A stretch of DNA of 64,000 nucleotides from Thuidium tamariscinum. Taxonomy: Eukaryota > Streptophyta > Bryopsida > Hypnales > Thuidiaceae. Shown here one piece after another: positions 34,656-46,967 of the stretch. The position numbers and the translations under genes were made by a program. Below the pieces are notes generated by a model. The model saw only the letters and a program-made list of their open reading frames with translations, did no database searches and was not told the DNA's origin. The stretch's first letter is position 1. Every line of letters begins with the position of its first letter. The stretch lies in NCBI GenBank assembly GCA_947034885.2, contig OX344756.2, positions 25,485,989 through 25,549,988 on the forward strand. Direction: 5' to 3'.

Positions 34656-36739
34656 ATGGTAGGTGAAGAGATGGAGGAGGTGATTCTAACCTTCCGGAAT
34701 GTCAATCCGGTCATGCCCACAAAAAAGAAAGATAAGCTGGAGTTGGAGGAAGACCTCAAATAGATGGGGTGCGAAGGTTTTCTGGGTCGTCCGTGGAACC
34801 TGAAGGACGAAAATATGGTGGTCGAGTTGTTGGATGACTAGACCAACGAATGGAAAGAGACGCTCCGGATGCTATCCGGAAACTGGACGGCGATGTGGCG
34901 CAAGGCGTACCTATTTAAGCAAGGAGGAGATGGATTCGCCTCCCGAACGGACAAGTTTCACCTGGGTAAGTTCTGTCCGAGACCCATAACTCTGAAAGAT
35001 GGGTTCACGGTCACGAAGTGTGTCTCGCCTAGGAACATGAGACTACTCGAGTATATCATGGCCATCCTCAACCCGGATAGGCCGAGTAGAATTACGGTCA
35101 CCGTGGCAAACACCATCTTTGGTGCATTGTTAGGAGACCGGAAGGTAGATTGGGGGTTAGTGATGCGAGACCAGATGATCAAGATGGTGAATGGGATTGG
35201 GAAATCAAAACCCTCTCCCATCTCACCATTCTTGTTTCACTTGTACCATTCCATGGACCTCTTGAGGGAGCATGAGCAGGTCACCTACAATGTAGGCGCG
35301 GCCATGATTGAGTACAACATAGAGGACTCGGATGCAGACACAGGCCAAGAAGAGGAGCTCTCGGAGAAAGAGGGTCAAGAAGAGCAATAGAGGGAACTCC
35401 AGGAGAGAAAGGAGGAACCAGATGTGGGAGGGGATAACCTACCGCTGGAGGATCTCGTAGTGGCAGTGGAAACCCAAGGGACAGACCCGGTCTAGGACCA
35501 GGATCCCGTGGTTAGAATCATCTACAACTTGGATGAATTTAGGAGGCAACACATGGATGAGAGGAGGGTGTTGCAAGGGCTATGCAAGGCCCTGGGCAAT
35601 GTCCCGCCCTCCAAAGTCATGGAGAAGGTGGGGGAGCTGATCCGGGAGGTGCACGAAGGGCGTGACAAAGGGGAAGTGGATTGACTGGCCAATCAGATCT
35701 TGGCCCTAAAGAAGGAGTTGCACCACATGCAGGAAGAGTTGGACAAAGAGAAGCGGCTCTCTATCCAAGCTTGGAACACTCTCGGAGAAATCCGGGAGTT
35801 TATCACACATCTGGGCGAGGTCGTCAACAAGGCCATGCTCTTCGACAAAAAGGTGTTGGAGGCAAGGAAGATGGTAGGCTACATCACGGCACTGGTGGGC
35901 TACAACAAGAAGATGGAGGTGACCCTAGAGAAGTGGTGCGGAGTCGTGACTGAGGTCCAAGCAAGCTCCATTCCGGTCCCGAGACTAGAAGAGGCGAAGA
36001 CGGAGGAGCCGAAGTTGCAGCCCCCACCAGCTACAGTCACAGAAGAGAGGGCGACAACCGAGTCGCCGAAGGAAGAAGAAAGGAAGACAGAAGAGGTGAC
36101 ACAAGAGCCGGTTCAACGGACCGGAACTGAAGACCCGAAGGCAGCAGAGCCCGAGAAGTCTAAGGGACCGAATCTGAAATCCAGCATGCCACAAGAGACC
36201 GTCAAGGGGGTCTTCCCACCACGGAAGGAGACCAAGTTCATTGACTTGAGCGGTCTGTCTCCGTGTAAGTCTTCACCAACCGTGATTATACAGCCAAAAA
36301 CAGGAGAGGTTGTGAAGACAACAATCCAGGTCCGTCCGATACTGGATCCGGATCACCAATTAAGGGCCCAGTCCGGATTGTCGAGAGGACAGAGGAATTG
36401 ACGCCACAGAGCAAGGTAGTTCACTACCTTCCCATCATCGGATTGATCAAGAGGAAGAATCCAAAGCCCCAATCAATGAAGCGGAAGGCCCGGTTAGAAG
36501 AAGAGGACTATGAAACGGAGGAGGAAGATGAAGGCTCGAAGGAGGAGTCCAAATCCAGTGATGAGTCGGATCAGTACTCTGACGCGGACCAGGTGCTGGC
36601 GGAGAGAAGGCAGAGTTGGGCCAAGGCAAGGGGTAAGGCTAAGCCAAAGGCAAAGCCGGTCTGCATGTTCCAGTCTCCGGCTAGAAAGAAGCAGCCAACC
36701 CGGAAGGGTGTCTCACCTACCAAGCGGTTGAGGAAGTAG
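34656..36739 (+). pseudogene. Broken ORF region, unassigned; possible retroelement-associated fossil
   Basis: From an ATG at 34656 an originally long frame can be followed to about 36739. It starts with a globular part of about 240 residues containing FHLGKFCPRPITL, ILNPDRPSRITVTVANTIF and PFLFHLYHSMDLL. Next comes an acidic stretch, a heptad-rich coiled coil (about 35690-35960), a long Pro/Glu/Lys/Thr linker and a basic, Lys/Pro-rich tail. The first part loosely recalls the 'putative plant transposon protein' domain seen in some retroelement-borne ORFs; that is a guess from memory. It is broken in several places. I found no flanking long terminal repeats, protease, reverse transcriptase or integrase nearby. 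Codon use is less AT-rich than the surroundings. Confidence 0.45.
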
Positions 36740-38005
36740 GGAGTTAGCTCTAGGTAGATAGGGGAGGCGGCTAATCTTTAGCCAAAGCAGGATATAATTA
36801 GAGTAGAAGTTTTGAACTTAGAGTGGATCTAGGTTTATAGGATCTGAGATCCTATTTTATTGGTATTTTTGGATTTTGTGGAAGTCAACCCGCCCAAATT
36901 GTAAGGAAATGTAACGTGGCATTCTTTGGGTTGGTGTTGATTCCACTTGCACTTTTAGGTTATGCTTGTAGTTTAGTATTTAAATCCGGGTTGTAGTTGA
37001 ATCCGGTGCGCATTATGTTATCTTACTTTCACAAGTTTTCGTGTTGCAAATACAAGTCAGAAACTTTCTGATTCACTCTGAAGTGGATTGTGTACGTTGG
37101 ACCTTGTCAAGTCTTGTTGCGACGGTTAGGATTGCAACCTTGTGTATCTGATGGAGTGTGCGCCCGGATATTGAGTTTATCTGGTCTCTAGACTTAAAGT
37201 GAATTCAGTTTTGATAGGGAATTTGTGTGGGATCTCATATAGTATAGTTGGAACAGGTCTGGGGAGTAATCATTAGAGATAGCCACTCATACAGTCTGGG
37301 TTTGAGACCGGGAGCGTCTGGCCAAATGCCAACTGAAAAGTGATGAGGTCTCTTTAGATGAAAGAAGGACTAATGAAGAATATAGCTCTCTCATGCAAGC
37401 TACCGCCTTTGTTCTGCCAGAATTTAGAACTAACTTGGTAATCTATCGTTGTGTAATTATTAGAAGCAGATAGGAGTGCTTGCGTGACCTGCTGGACTGG
37501 ATCCATTCCGGTCTAGTTGTGAAGTATTCCGATCTGGTAGGATTTGTTCATCTTCTTTTCTTTTATAGTGGAACTTCTGACACTTTAAAACTTGAAGGAT
37601 AGGAATAAGCTTCCTTCTTGAACGCCCAAAAGAGCAGATCCCTCTTGTTACAAAGGTTAAACTTACAATTGGTTACTTATTACGGGACAAGATTAGAATC
37701 TCAGTTTTTGGTTTAAGGTCTCATATTCAAAAAGAATAGTAATAAAATCTAAACATGTAGGTATAAGTGGAGAGGAAATTCTCTATAGGCAGAAGTGTGA
37801 TCCTATTCCGGTCCAGAAGTAAAAGTCAAGAAGTGTTCAGACCGAGACTGGATCAGTCTTTTCTTGGGTTTTGTTGTGATAACTATTACAGTATTCCGGT
37901 CTTCTATAAGCTTCCGACCAAATCCCTTGGGAACGATACACAAGTCACTTTAAGGCTAACTTAGTGCATTCTAACACCTTAAAGAAGGAATTGTGCTTTC
38001 TTGTG
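36740..38005. other. Intergenic, no gene recognised
   Basis: A mixed-composition stretch with recurring TCCGGTC / GACCGAGACTGGAT words; the latter also occurs near 34303. This may mean it belongs with the preceding fossil, but I could not delimit paired terminal repeats. No open frame of interest. Confidence 0.35.
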
Positions 38006-40441
38006 CTACAACAAAGAGAGAGCTTTGGAAACAAGGAAGGTTTCCAAAGTGAAGAAATCCTGTGAGAAAAGTTTGACGCATATGTCAACATGCCCTGAAA
38101 GTCGGTTTTTCAGTTTTGACTTCATGAAACTGAGAGTAGAAAAAGTCCTTTCATCTTCCACGCTATCCAACACGGCAGAGACTGCAATTTCGGCTAGCTT
38201 GATGAATTCAGACAAACGACTGAGCATCAAAGCATTTTAGCCAATGCGGACCCAAACTTTGGTCAAGGGATTTTCATCCCTCGGTTCGGCCATGGTTCCT
38301 TCTGCATGGGACTTCATCGTCAATTTAAAAAGAGACATCTGTAAAGAAAGTAGCCGCCCATCAAGAATGGGGTCCACCTGCTTGCAATCGGGATTCTGCT
38401 TAGTCCCGAAGTTCACAGTCCACTAAACTGCGAAGTGAGACCTCAAGGTTTTCACGTGCATATTGAAGAGATCATCGCAATTAGGTTGGAGCCAGTATTG
38501 AGGAAATACTAAACCCAATGCATTCATGAGTTCTACCTCCGGAAATCTCACATCCAACTCCAAAACCAACATCTCAGTTGTGTCCCTGCATTGAGCTTTG
38601 ACGAAGCTAATCACAGAGTTGAAGTCCTCTCTGTTGACCTGCAATTTTTTCCCACTCAAAGGACAAATTGAGTGAGCAGGATAGGTATGCCCTCCTATAT
38701 GGAAGGCTAAAGACTCTACACCAGTATTGAGGTCTGTTACCCACTCTTGGATAATAGCGTAGGAATGATCGTGCACTATTATAGAACATTTCAAAGTGCT
38801 CCTTTTGCCAAGCCGTGTCATTGTCAGTGTACATAATGTACAGTTCGCTCTGACAAATTTTCACTACGGCAATGTAGTCATTGATAAAAACGTTGTTAGA
38901 CTGCGCAAATTTCATCAAAGAATTGACAGAGTCCAACAACGGCATGAGGCAGGGAAGGGCCAGCAGGGTACCGACGTCTCGAAGCAAGTCATAGTTCTGG
39001 CGGGCAGTGTCTTTGCGGCAGCTTGCTTGATGGTGAGCTCAAGCTCCTTAACAGAAGCATCTTCATACATTTTTGCAATAAGAGTTTTGTACTCTCCCAT
39101 CACTCTCTTCAAGGGCTCAAGCAAAGACAACTATCTCGTTTTTACATTGCGTAGCATACGACGTCCCTTTGTTTCCACTAAGTCGGCAAGTTTCTGAAAT
39201 TCTAAATGATGCTTTGGACTGTGACTGAAATATGTGTACATAGCATTATACAAAGCTTCCACTTTTGCCACAACCAGCAAGTTGGACAATGGTTCCACAG
39301 CGAGGTTAGTATGATGAGCCATGTAGTGAATTCCAAACAAGAAAGGACCCATGTGCTCCTTCATCTGTGTTGTGACTCCATTTCTACTACGGTCCTAAAA
39401 AACCGAAATACCAATACATTTGGCAATTTTGGATTGCTCTAACCCTGAGTGATGTAGTAACATTTCCTCGATGTTCTCTCTGATAGCAGAAGCCCCATTA
39501 CCGCCTCCAAGACGATTCAAGGACAAGAGAATGGGGACTCTCTTAAACCCTATACAAACATACAGGTGAAGAGATAGCCAAGACTAAGAATCAATAGTAG
39601 TCACTTCATCGGTGCTCAACGAGAAAAACGAAGCTTTCGATATAATCTGTTTCGTATGAGCCGCTAACACCAACACCAAGTGGTCCGCCATCTCCCAGGC
39701 AATTGAAGCGCTCTAATGTTTCTTTGGGAAGTCTGGCACCTAGAGAAGGCCAAACAAATCCTTCATGCTCTCGTACTGAGCCATCAAACGCCCCTGCATG
39801 AGCAACCAAAGAATTCCACGGAACTCAACAATCTTGCGCTTCCGTTCCTTGGTCGCACCTTCTGTCACTTGTTGTGCCACAGTATCCCCAGCCTTCCCAG
39901 ATCTCGCAAAGAATTTTTTTTCGTTTTTTACATGCACTTTAGTGCTCAAAAAATAATACTTTCCAGCCTTAATCTTCCCGAAGGAAGTAGTGGCCTTTCT
40001 TCTGCCCGCATGCTTCCACAAGGAATTGAGTTTTGGAACAAGCAATTTGTCCCTTCCTTCAACCTCGGAGCAGATTTTGCAACGAACCTGACGAGTTTTT
40101 CCGTCTTCACCGTGAACACTCTCAGCCCACGGTAGTCTCGCCGCCCACAAATCCTACCAATTTTGGTTATGCTCATACCCTAGCCGCCTTGCCTTTGCCA
40201 ATTCGTGAGCTGGAGATGCCAATGCAGGATTGAGGATGACCACCTCAGGAGCTGCAACCGTTGGTGTGATGGCGTGAACTTCCTCACCAATGTTGAAGGT
40301 ACCAAGAAGCACCGGCTGAACATCTCCTTCGTTGTTGGGCCCAATCTGCGTGATACAATTGGAACCGTAAGACTCTACATTCACAGATCCTACTCTCCCC
40401 TCATACAAGAATTTTGTCATCATGGATCGGCTCGAAGCCAT
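38006..40441 (-). pseudogene. hAT-like transposase fossil with N-terminal zinc finger
   Basis: It starts at ATG 40441 (MASSRSMMTKFLYEG), reads into a BED-like zinc finger (VRCKICSE ... LWKHAG), a catalytic-domain block FFSLSTDEVTT, a middle helical region (FLFGIHYMAHHTNLAVEPL; LLEPLKRVMGEYKTLIAKM) and the hAT C-terminal dimerisation region (EIAVSAVLDSVEDERTFST, MKSKLKNRL). It resembles the KIAA1586/ZNF862-like branch of hAT relatives, from memory. Most of the gene stays in one frame with single stops: TAG at 40157-40155 after HNQNW, stops near 39785 and 39716, one after TTIDS near 39580, TAG near 39133, TAA near 38239. Around 38910-38990 the frame shifts. No 8-bp target duplication or terminal repeats were found. 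It is inactive. Confidence 0.72.
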
Positions 40442-42093
40442 GATCTTCAACGAATGTAAAAAACAGATAGATCAAAGCCATGCAAATGCAAGGCACCGAA
40501 TTAGAATACGAGGAATCGAAAACTCATCGCGGAATCACTCTCCAATCCTTGTAATTTATAGTTCAACATCGCCATTCAACTTGCATGAGTTAGACAACAC
40601 GAAGCATCCAACTGCATTGCCAATTCTTAGGCAATCCAAATTCCAAAGTTCCACACGCAAAATTCTCCGTACAACTCATCCTCTAAACTCAGAATTCCGT
40701 CAGCTAATCCATTGCAAGTGCAACCCAATTGTGCACTAATTACACAATTCTCTTGCCTAATCTCCACTTTCCAACACCAAAAGCACTTGAAGCAATTAAG
40801 CCATAACTCGCACAACTAAAACCTAGAAACAACAAAACCTGAACTCCTGTGAAGCTCGACTGGCGGCTAGCTTGAATGGGGCGATTGCAAGTAGGTGAAT
40901 GTGGCGCAAACAAAAGTTGCGTAAACTATGGTAGCTCTGGCGACATGGTGAGCTCTGAGAGGCGTAGGGCAACAATGTGCCAAAGGGAGGGTTAAAACAG
41001 GCTCTTGCAACCCTAAAGCCACCTACCAAAAAGGCGACAGGACTTGTGCTGGGGTGGCTAATGAGGCAGCCACAGGCACCTCGTCTGTCAGCCTCAGGCG
41101 AATTTTTTTTTTATCTGATAGATTTACCCTTTGTAAAATTCGCCACACCAATTTACCAGTAAATTTTAGGTGAAACTTCGCCAATAAAAAAAACACTGAT
41201 TCGTGAACAATTCTGCATAGAACTGGACAGTAGTGGCACATTATTTGCACGTGTCATACCCAAAAATGGAAGTGAGTGCGTGTAAGTACTTGAAAAGATA
41301 TTTTATTACTATTACTACTATTATTAATTCAGTCTGCTTTTGAAAGCCCGTCGGTTCACTCGGTTGATGCCGGTTGTCGACAGTAACTTAGTATTGTATT
41401 GTACCGGGATAAATTCAGCGGATCATCCTCGCTAAGCCCCAGGTGAGCCAGAGGCTGACAGGCTCCGTGCCTCTTATCGGACGTGCCTCCCATCGGAGCA
41501 TCGGACCGACAAGAAGATCCAACGACAAGTCCTGAATTCGTGCGGTCCGGGGCATCGGATCTTGAATTTGCTGTGGTAAGCTTCAATCTGCTAACTGAAG
41601 ATGTCAATGTTTCGCTCAAGTTTGGTCTGTTCGAGGGTGGTCGCTTTTCGCTTCTTGCGTGGCTGGCTTTTCTGGGTGTGCGGTTCCCGGGCTCTGGTTC
41701 CGCTGCCCCTAATTCTTCTGCGTCTGCCTCTGCCATGCGTCGTCAACTGTTGCTTCAAGATACTTATCCCAACCCTCTCTTCCCACCGGTTTCGCGCCCC
41801 CGTCTACTGGTAGTATCCGTGTGGTATTTGAGAAGTAGAGCGACGTTGGGCTTTTGATCTCCATCTTGCCCTGTTCGTGCAGTGCAGTTCGTTGTCGTGA
41901 GCGCACTCTGACGGTGTAACCCCTGGATGATGCCTTGTCCTAATCTACCTCATCGGGGCTGGCCACCAATGACGATCGTGGTGTGACTAGGTACGCAAAA
42001 CTATTGGCACCTCGATGTTGATGTGATTGGCAACAGGTTGACTTTTATGGTTCCTGACGTCGATCGAGCTGATTAGGCTAGGCTCCTTCAGCT
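40442..42093. other. Intergenic; upstream region and probable leader of the TPK gene
   Basis: From about 41340 the composition becomes balanced and probably includes the promoter and 5' leader of the K+ channel gene; open frames there are short and match nothing known to me. The 19-mer shared with 33.28 kb lies near 41514. The part nearer 40442 would be the 5' flank of the hAT-like fossil. Confidence 0.4.
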
Positions 42094-43796
42094 ATGGATT
42101 CCAATGGTGGCGCTAGTGATGGACTCCAACCACTCCTGGAGAATTCCCGAGAGCAGGGATCGTTGATGGAGGGCCTCCGTCTGCCACCAAAGCCACCGAT
42201 TCGCAAGCTATTTAGCAGGTGAGTGGAGTACACATCTGCGTTGCCCGCCACTTGCCTTGCATCCCTTGTAAACCGAATTTCAAGTCCGACTCGATTGCAC
42301 GTTCTATTCTGTAGTCTCCTGTCCTGTTCTGGAAGCTCTTGGTGTCTGGGACCTGCTGGGCCTCCGGGTTCCATCGACTCGACTTTGTCAGGGTAATTAG
42401 TTAATCAATTATTGGCGGCTTCATGTTCGTCAAGCTCCTCTCCCACAGCAACAAGAAACTGATAAAGATTAGAAGGTTTGGGTATGGCTCGAGACAATAA
42501 TACTCATTCTCTTGATATGCTTAGATTGGATAGGATTATGATATGCTGATGCGAGCCCTGAGCATAAATATACTTTGGAACTATGGGCGGTGCCGTTACT
42601 TCCTGCGTTTCACATGGTTTTGCAAATTAAGTTCCTCCTTGTTGTTTTCAAGGTTGTGTAAAGTCAGAAGTGCGCCCCCTCTGGACCTCCTCAAACTCAG
42701 TAGCCCTCTACAGGCACGAACGAAGCACCTGGCTCGAGCAGCACGGGCTCTTCCCCCGCCATCTCCGTTTCAGCAGGATGGCGATGGCCTGTCCACCATC
42801 TTCAAAGCGATTATTGTTCTGGGAGTTTACCTGCTCGTGGGTCTCTTGAGCTTTTCCCTGCTTGAGATTGAACTGGATGGGTTCGCGACGTCATCCTTTG
42901 TTGATGCTTTGTATTTCGCTATTGGGACCATGACGACCGTTGGGTATGGGGACTTGGTTCCCAAAACCACTGGTGCGAAGCTTTTCACATGTGCCTTTGT
43001 TTTCACGGGATTCGGGCTGGTGGGTGTGCTTGTGAGCGGTGCCGCCAACTACCTCGTTGAGAAGCAAGAGAAGCTCTTGGTCCGAAAGGTTTATCTCAAG
43101 TATAAGAGAAAGGAGCACAAGGAGCCGACTGTGGACGGTGAAGAGAAGGACGTGGTAGTCGCCCATTGGAAGATGCTTGTTGCTGGCTGTGCAGTTGTCG
43201 TCCACTTCATCGCAGGAATCTTTGCATTGATGTGCTGGGAGGAAATGAATTTCATTGACGCTTTTTATGTTGTTTGTGTCACCGTGACCACTCTTGGCTA
43301 TGGCGATCGGAGTTTTCGTTCTCAAGCTGGTCGCATCTTTGCCATTTTCTGGATCTTGTCGAGTACCGTGTCCGTGGCACAGTTCTTTTTGTATCTAGCT
43401 GAAAGTCGTACCGAAGAACGGCAGCATGATATTGCATGCTGGGCTCTGCGTCGGCCAACTACACCATCTGATTTAGAAGCTGCTGACAGGGATGGCGATG
43501 GTGTTGTAAGGTCCGTCTTGAACCGGAGCCCTCGACCCTCTCTCTCACAGTACTACAGTGTGATGATGTGAGTCATAGTATTTAGCATAGCTATTTTCTG
43601 GTTGGCTGCTGATAGTTGGAATTTATGGTGACGCAGTGCTGCAGAATTTGTGATCTTCAAGCTGAAGGAGGTGGGCAAAATTGTGGAAGATGACGTGCAG
43701 GATATCTTGAAGGAGTTCTGTGCTCTTGATTATGATGAGTCGGGCACGCTCAACCTATCGGACATACACATTTCAAATGTGGTGAGACAGACGTAG
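42094..43796 (+). CDS. TPK: Two-pore K+ channel (TPK/KCO type), 3 exons
   Basis: Exons 42094-42218, 42668-43510 and 43637-43796 give 1128 nt, 375 residues, close to plant TPK1 (about 363). The N-terminus carries RSAPPL at residues 42-47, a 14-3-3-type site. TM1 precedes pore 1 (TTVGYGDLVPK, GYGD near residue 134); pore 2 is TTLGYGDRSF (GYGD near 252). The C-terminus has EF-hand 1, DRDGDGVVSAAE (315-326), created by the splice at 43510/43637, and EF-hand 2, DYDESGTLNLSD (354-365). The family forms dimers, mostly in the vacuolar membrane, passing K+ under Ca2+ and 14-3-3 control. The donor AAG/GTCCGT is weak, while a strong GTGAGT lies 57 nt downstream (see findings). The start is the first ATG giving an N-terminus that splices in frame. 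No lesion is seen. Confidence 0.92.
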
Positions 43797-44930
43797 GTTT
43801 TGGTACGCAACAAGCCGCCTTTCTGCATATATTCGGTTCAAAACGATTAGCGTTTGTGTAAATTAATTTGGTGATTGAAGCTGAGGAGCTGTTTGAGGGA
43901 TGTAGGGAAGCTATAAAGCTTCGATACCGGTGGTACTGCAAGCACCTCTGCGAACAACGCCACGTCAGTCTTATTCGCAGAATTTGATGCTATGTCTAGA
44001 TTAGTAGAGTTGTGTCACTAACAAAACATATGTGTCATACCAAGATTGGATTGTTTGCTCCACTTCGAGTCTTAGATTTGAGTGGGTAAGCTTTGGCAAA
44101 CGTCGACGTTACTTTCTATGTCATACCCTCACCCCTGGCAGAGACATTATTCAGTCTGATAGTTTTGTACATTTAGCACCACGGTAATAAAACTGCTCCC
44201 TCTATATAGTTATTTGATATATTCTGGAAGGCGATGATGGCTGAACTTGCGTCAGTTGGTTGGGACGAAGAATCATATTGTTCGCAACGTCAGTATTTTC
44301 TCGTCCGCGTAAGCACCAGAATAGTGGACGACTCCCGCACTTGGGTAGATCCTGGACATTCAATAAGTTTTGCAAGCCAGCTAGTTTAGGTTCAGAGAAA
44401 GTGTGCAGGTGAACCGAAAGTAAGCTTACTCGTCTGGCCAAGGAGCCAGTGCAAGGGTGTTCAATGATCGGTATTTGGGGCGAGAGTATGCTGCTGTAGA
44501 TTTATTTAGACCTCTAATTCTTCAGATAGAAAGTACTGTATGTACAGAGTCTGGCACCTAATGTACATAAGTGTATGCCCGCTTCTGATTTAGTGTGCAC
44601 TCATCTTTACTTCTGTGTTTTGCATGATGACGGATGGGTATCATACATCCTTTGCCTGCTGAGACACTTTAGTGCATAACTTACTCAAAACATCGCGCTT
44701 GGGCACTCCGCATAATACCTCATGAAACTTGGTGCGTCCGAAGGAACATCTTTGGGGTTAGCGTGCGGCTCCTGAAATTGTGATATCTGAAAGCCCGCCT
44801 CCAGACGCGATCTGACCCAAAAGTGAGAGCGTATAAGGTAGATCCACCCATTTCCGATCACCACTCCATAACCAATCAATAGGCTACCATATTTCTGACC
44901 AAGGTTGGAATGATTTTCCATTTTCTCCTT
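43797..44930. other. 3' flank of TPK gene, no further gene seen
   Basis: Likely 3' UTR at first, then spacer of mixed composition. Open frames on either strand are short and unconvincing. The region ends at the left terminus of a MITE. Confidence 0.45.
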
Positions 44931-45718
44931 AGGATGTGTGTTTTGTACTTTTTTAAGGGTTGGACCAATAACTCAATGACATGTAAGTGAGCAAGAAAGT
45001 ATGAAGCAATGAGTGGAAAAGTAATTCTTTTGATGATTAAAATTGGATGACTCTATATGGTGGTCATAGGTGAAGCCCAACTTCTACCTTTCAAAATTCA
45101 TAGTAATTTTGATTCACACGATAAAATTACCTAAGTTTTTGCAATCCACATTATTTCTATCATTACACTTGTGGAAATATTTGCCTTGCCTTCTACTATA
45201 CCAAATTATATCTAAAATACCTTAAATGATCAATTATGGGTGGTTCCACCTTAAAATGTGTTTGATGATTTCAATGGGACTTCTAAAGGTCATATAGATT
45301 TTGAGTTGGAGTACAACAAGAGATAGGATGCTAATGTCTAATTTCAAAGAAAATGTCTATTGACACTAAGATCCTTGACACCTGTTAAGGTACAGGTACC
45401 TATAGTCGATCATTTAAGCAATTTTTAGGCATATTGTGAGTAGTATGAGGTAAGTGAAATTTTTACCAAGTAGCTAGGAAGATAGGAAATATGGCAATTG
45501 TAAATTTTGCAAAATTTTATTTCCAAAATAGAAATTATTGTGATTTTTAGAGGCCAAAAAATTGTCTAGAAGAATAGTCAATGTCTAGACTCTTCCAATT
45601 CCAATCATAGACTAATTACTTTTCCACTCACTACTTCCTACTTTTTTGCTCTCTACTTTGGGACATGGGTGATGATCTTATTGAGCCCAACCTTGAAATG
45701 GAGGAAAAAACACATTCC
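44931..45718. mobile_element. ~790-bp MITE with ~100-bp imperfect TIRs
   Basis: The left arm (44931-45028) and the reverse complement of the right arm (about 45608-45718) share, in order, GGA(A)TGTGTTTT, AAGG(G)TTGG, CAATAA, GAGCAA.AAAGTA and TGAGTGGAAAAGTAATT. The interior is AT-rich and non-coding. Target-site duplication is unclear, so the exact ends are uncertain by a few bases. Confidence 0.65.
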
Positions 45719-46967
45719 AAGCTTTGATTGGAAATATGTTCTAGCCTTGGTTTGAAATAGTTGCATTCTACAGGATGGATATGGGTCCCTAATTGAGAAT
45801 AGATACCTCTACATTAGACAACAATGAGAGCTATAGTTAACCATGACATTCTAAAAGTCCTTTTGGGGACAAATGCAAATCTAGGTAGGTTCTTATAATC
45901 TTAATTTTTGGCGTGATTTGTGGGGACTTTTCCTCAAGCTAGAAATACATATTAGCTTTTGGGGAATACAATTTTTTTAAATCTCAATTGATGCCAAGGA
46001 GCAAAAGTTATACCATCCTAAGCTATTCTCTATCCATCTACAGTTTCTGTATAATCCTTTGGTAAATATTCATTATCCTCTTCAACATTGTTAAATACTC
46101 TAGAATGTGCGGTTGGTAGAACATAAATGTCCCTCTTGGTCTATAAAACCCCAATCTCCTTAGGGTGCCCAAAGTGCCTTAGTGAGCAAAGGGGGACCTT
46201 GAGGCGACTTTTCAAGCCTTGCAATAGACTAAGATGGGAGGAATGAGAGACTGCCAATCAGAGAGCCCGCAATAGCACCCTAGATATGTAGAATCTGGGT
46301 ATGTGTCATACATTCTTGGAAAGCTCTTGAGTAGATGCTTTCAACCATCTAAAGAACGTGTGATTTGGACTTGTAAGCCAAAAGTTATGGCCGTTCAAAG
46401 TTGATTATGTCTTAGTGGCACTGAGACACTTGAGGGCTAGGTGTGAGGGGTTCTCAATGAATCTTTCAAGGAAGTATGGCATGTAGCATATCATTGAAAA
46501 TCTACAATCACAAGGAACCTATTATGGCAAGCATTACAAGATTCCAAGCTATGAGCTAAAAGTTATGGCCAAAAGATGAGTTGTGGTGAAGGTAATTATG
46601 ACGCCTCTTCCGATTGTCCCAAATCTTTGAAGGGACATAATTTGTGAGGACCTATCCAAATGGGACAAGTGAGAGTTTATCTTCATCTACTCGTTGTGTA
46701 GATGTCCAAAATGGGATTGCATGTGAGATTTGGATCTCTGAGTGCAAAGTTATGTCGTTTGAAAGTTCTAGAGTTCAAATGATGAGGTAACTTGGTGTTT
46801 TGAGTTGGAAATGAGTGGTCTTCCAAAACCCAAGGGTGTTTGGAGTATTCCTTCACCATTCAAGGAAGAAGGGCACCTAAAATTACAAAGAATACTATAG
46901 AAGGGGTTCGTCCCTCTCCTCTCTTCTTCTTGGAGCCTTGGTGAGTCCCAGTGACTCAAAGTTGGTG
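45719..46967. other. Upstream region of the DDE-like transposase gene
   Basis: No coding region is supported. The last ~200 bases probably contain the leader of the gene starting at 46968. I could not identify an inverted terminal repeat here with a partner downstream of 50560. Confidence 0.4.

Noticed and set aside
34100-38000. A complete LTR retrotransposon around the unassigned ORF region
   Set aside because: I looked for paired terminal repeats and for reverse transcriptase, protease or integrase motifs and saw none; only short shared words such as GACCGAGACTGGAT.
43562-43571. Ending the TPK protein at the stop after YYSVMM
   Set aside because: That reads through the intron and loses both EF-hand completion and the second EF-hand; exon 3 supplies both in frame.
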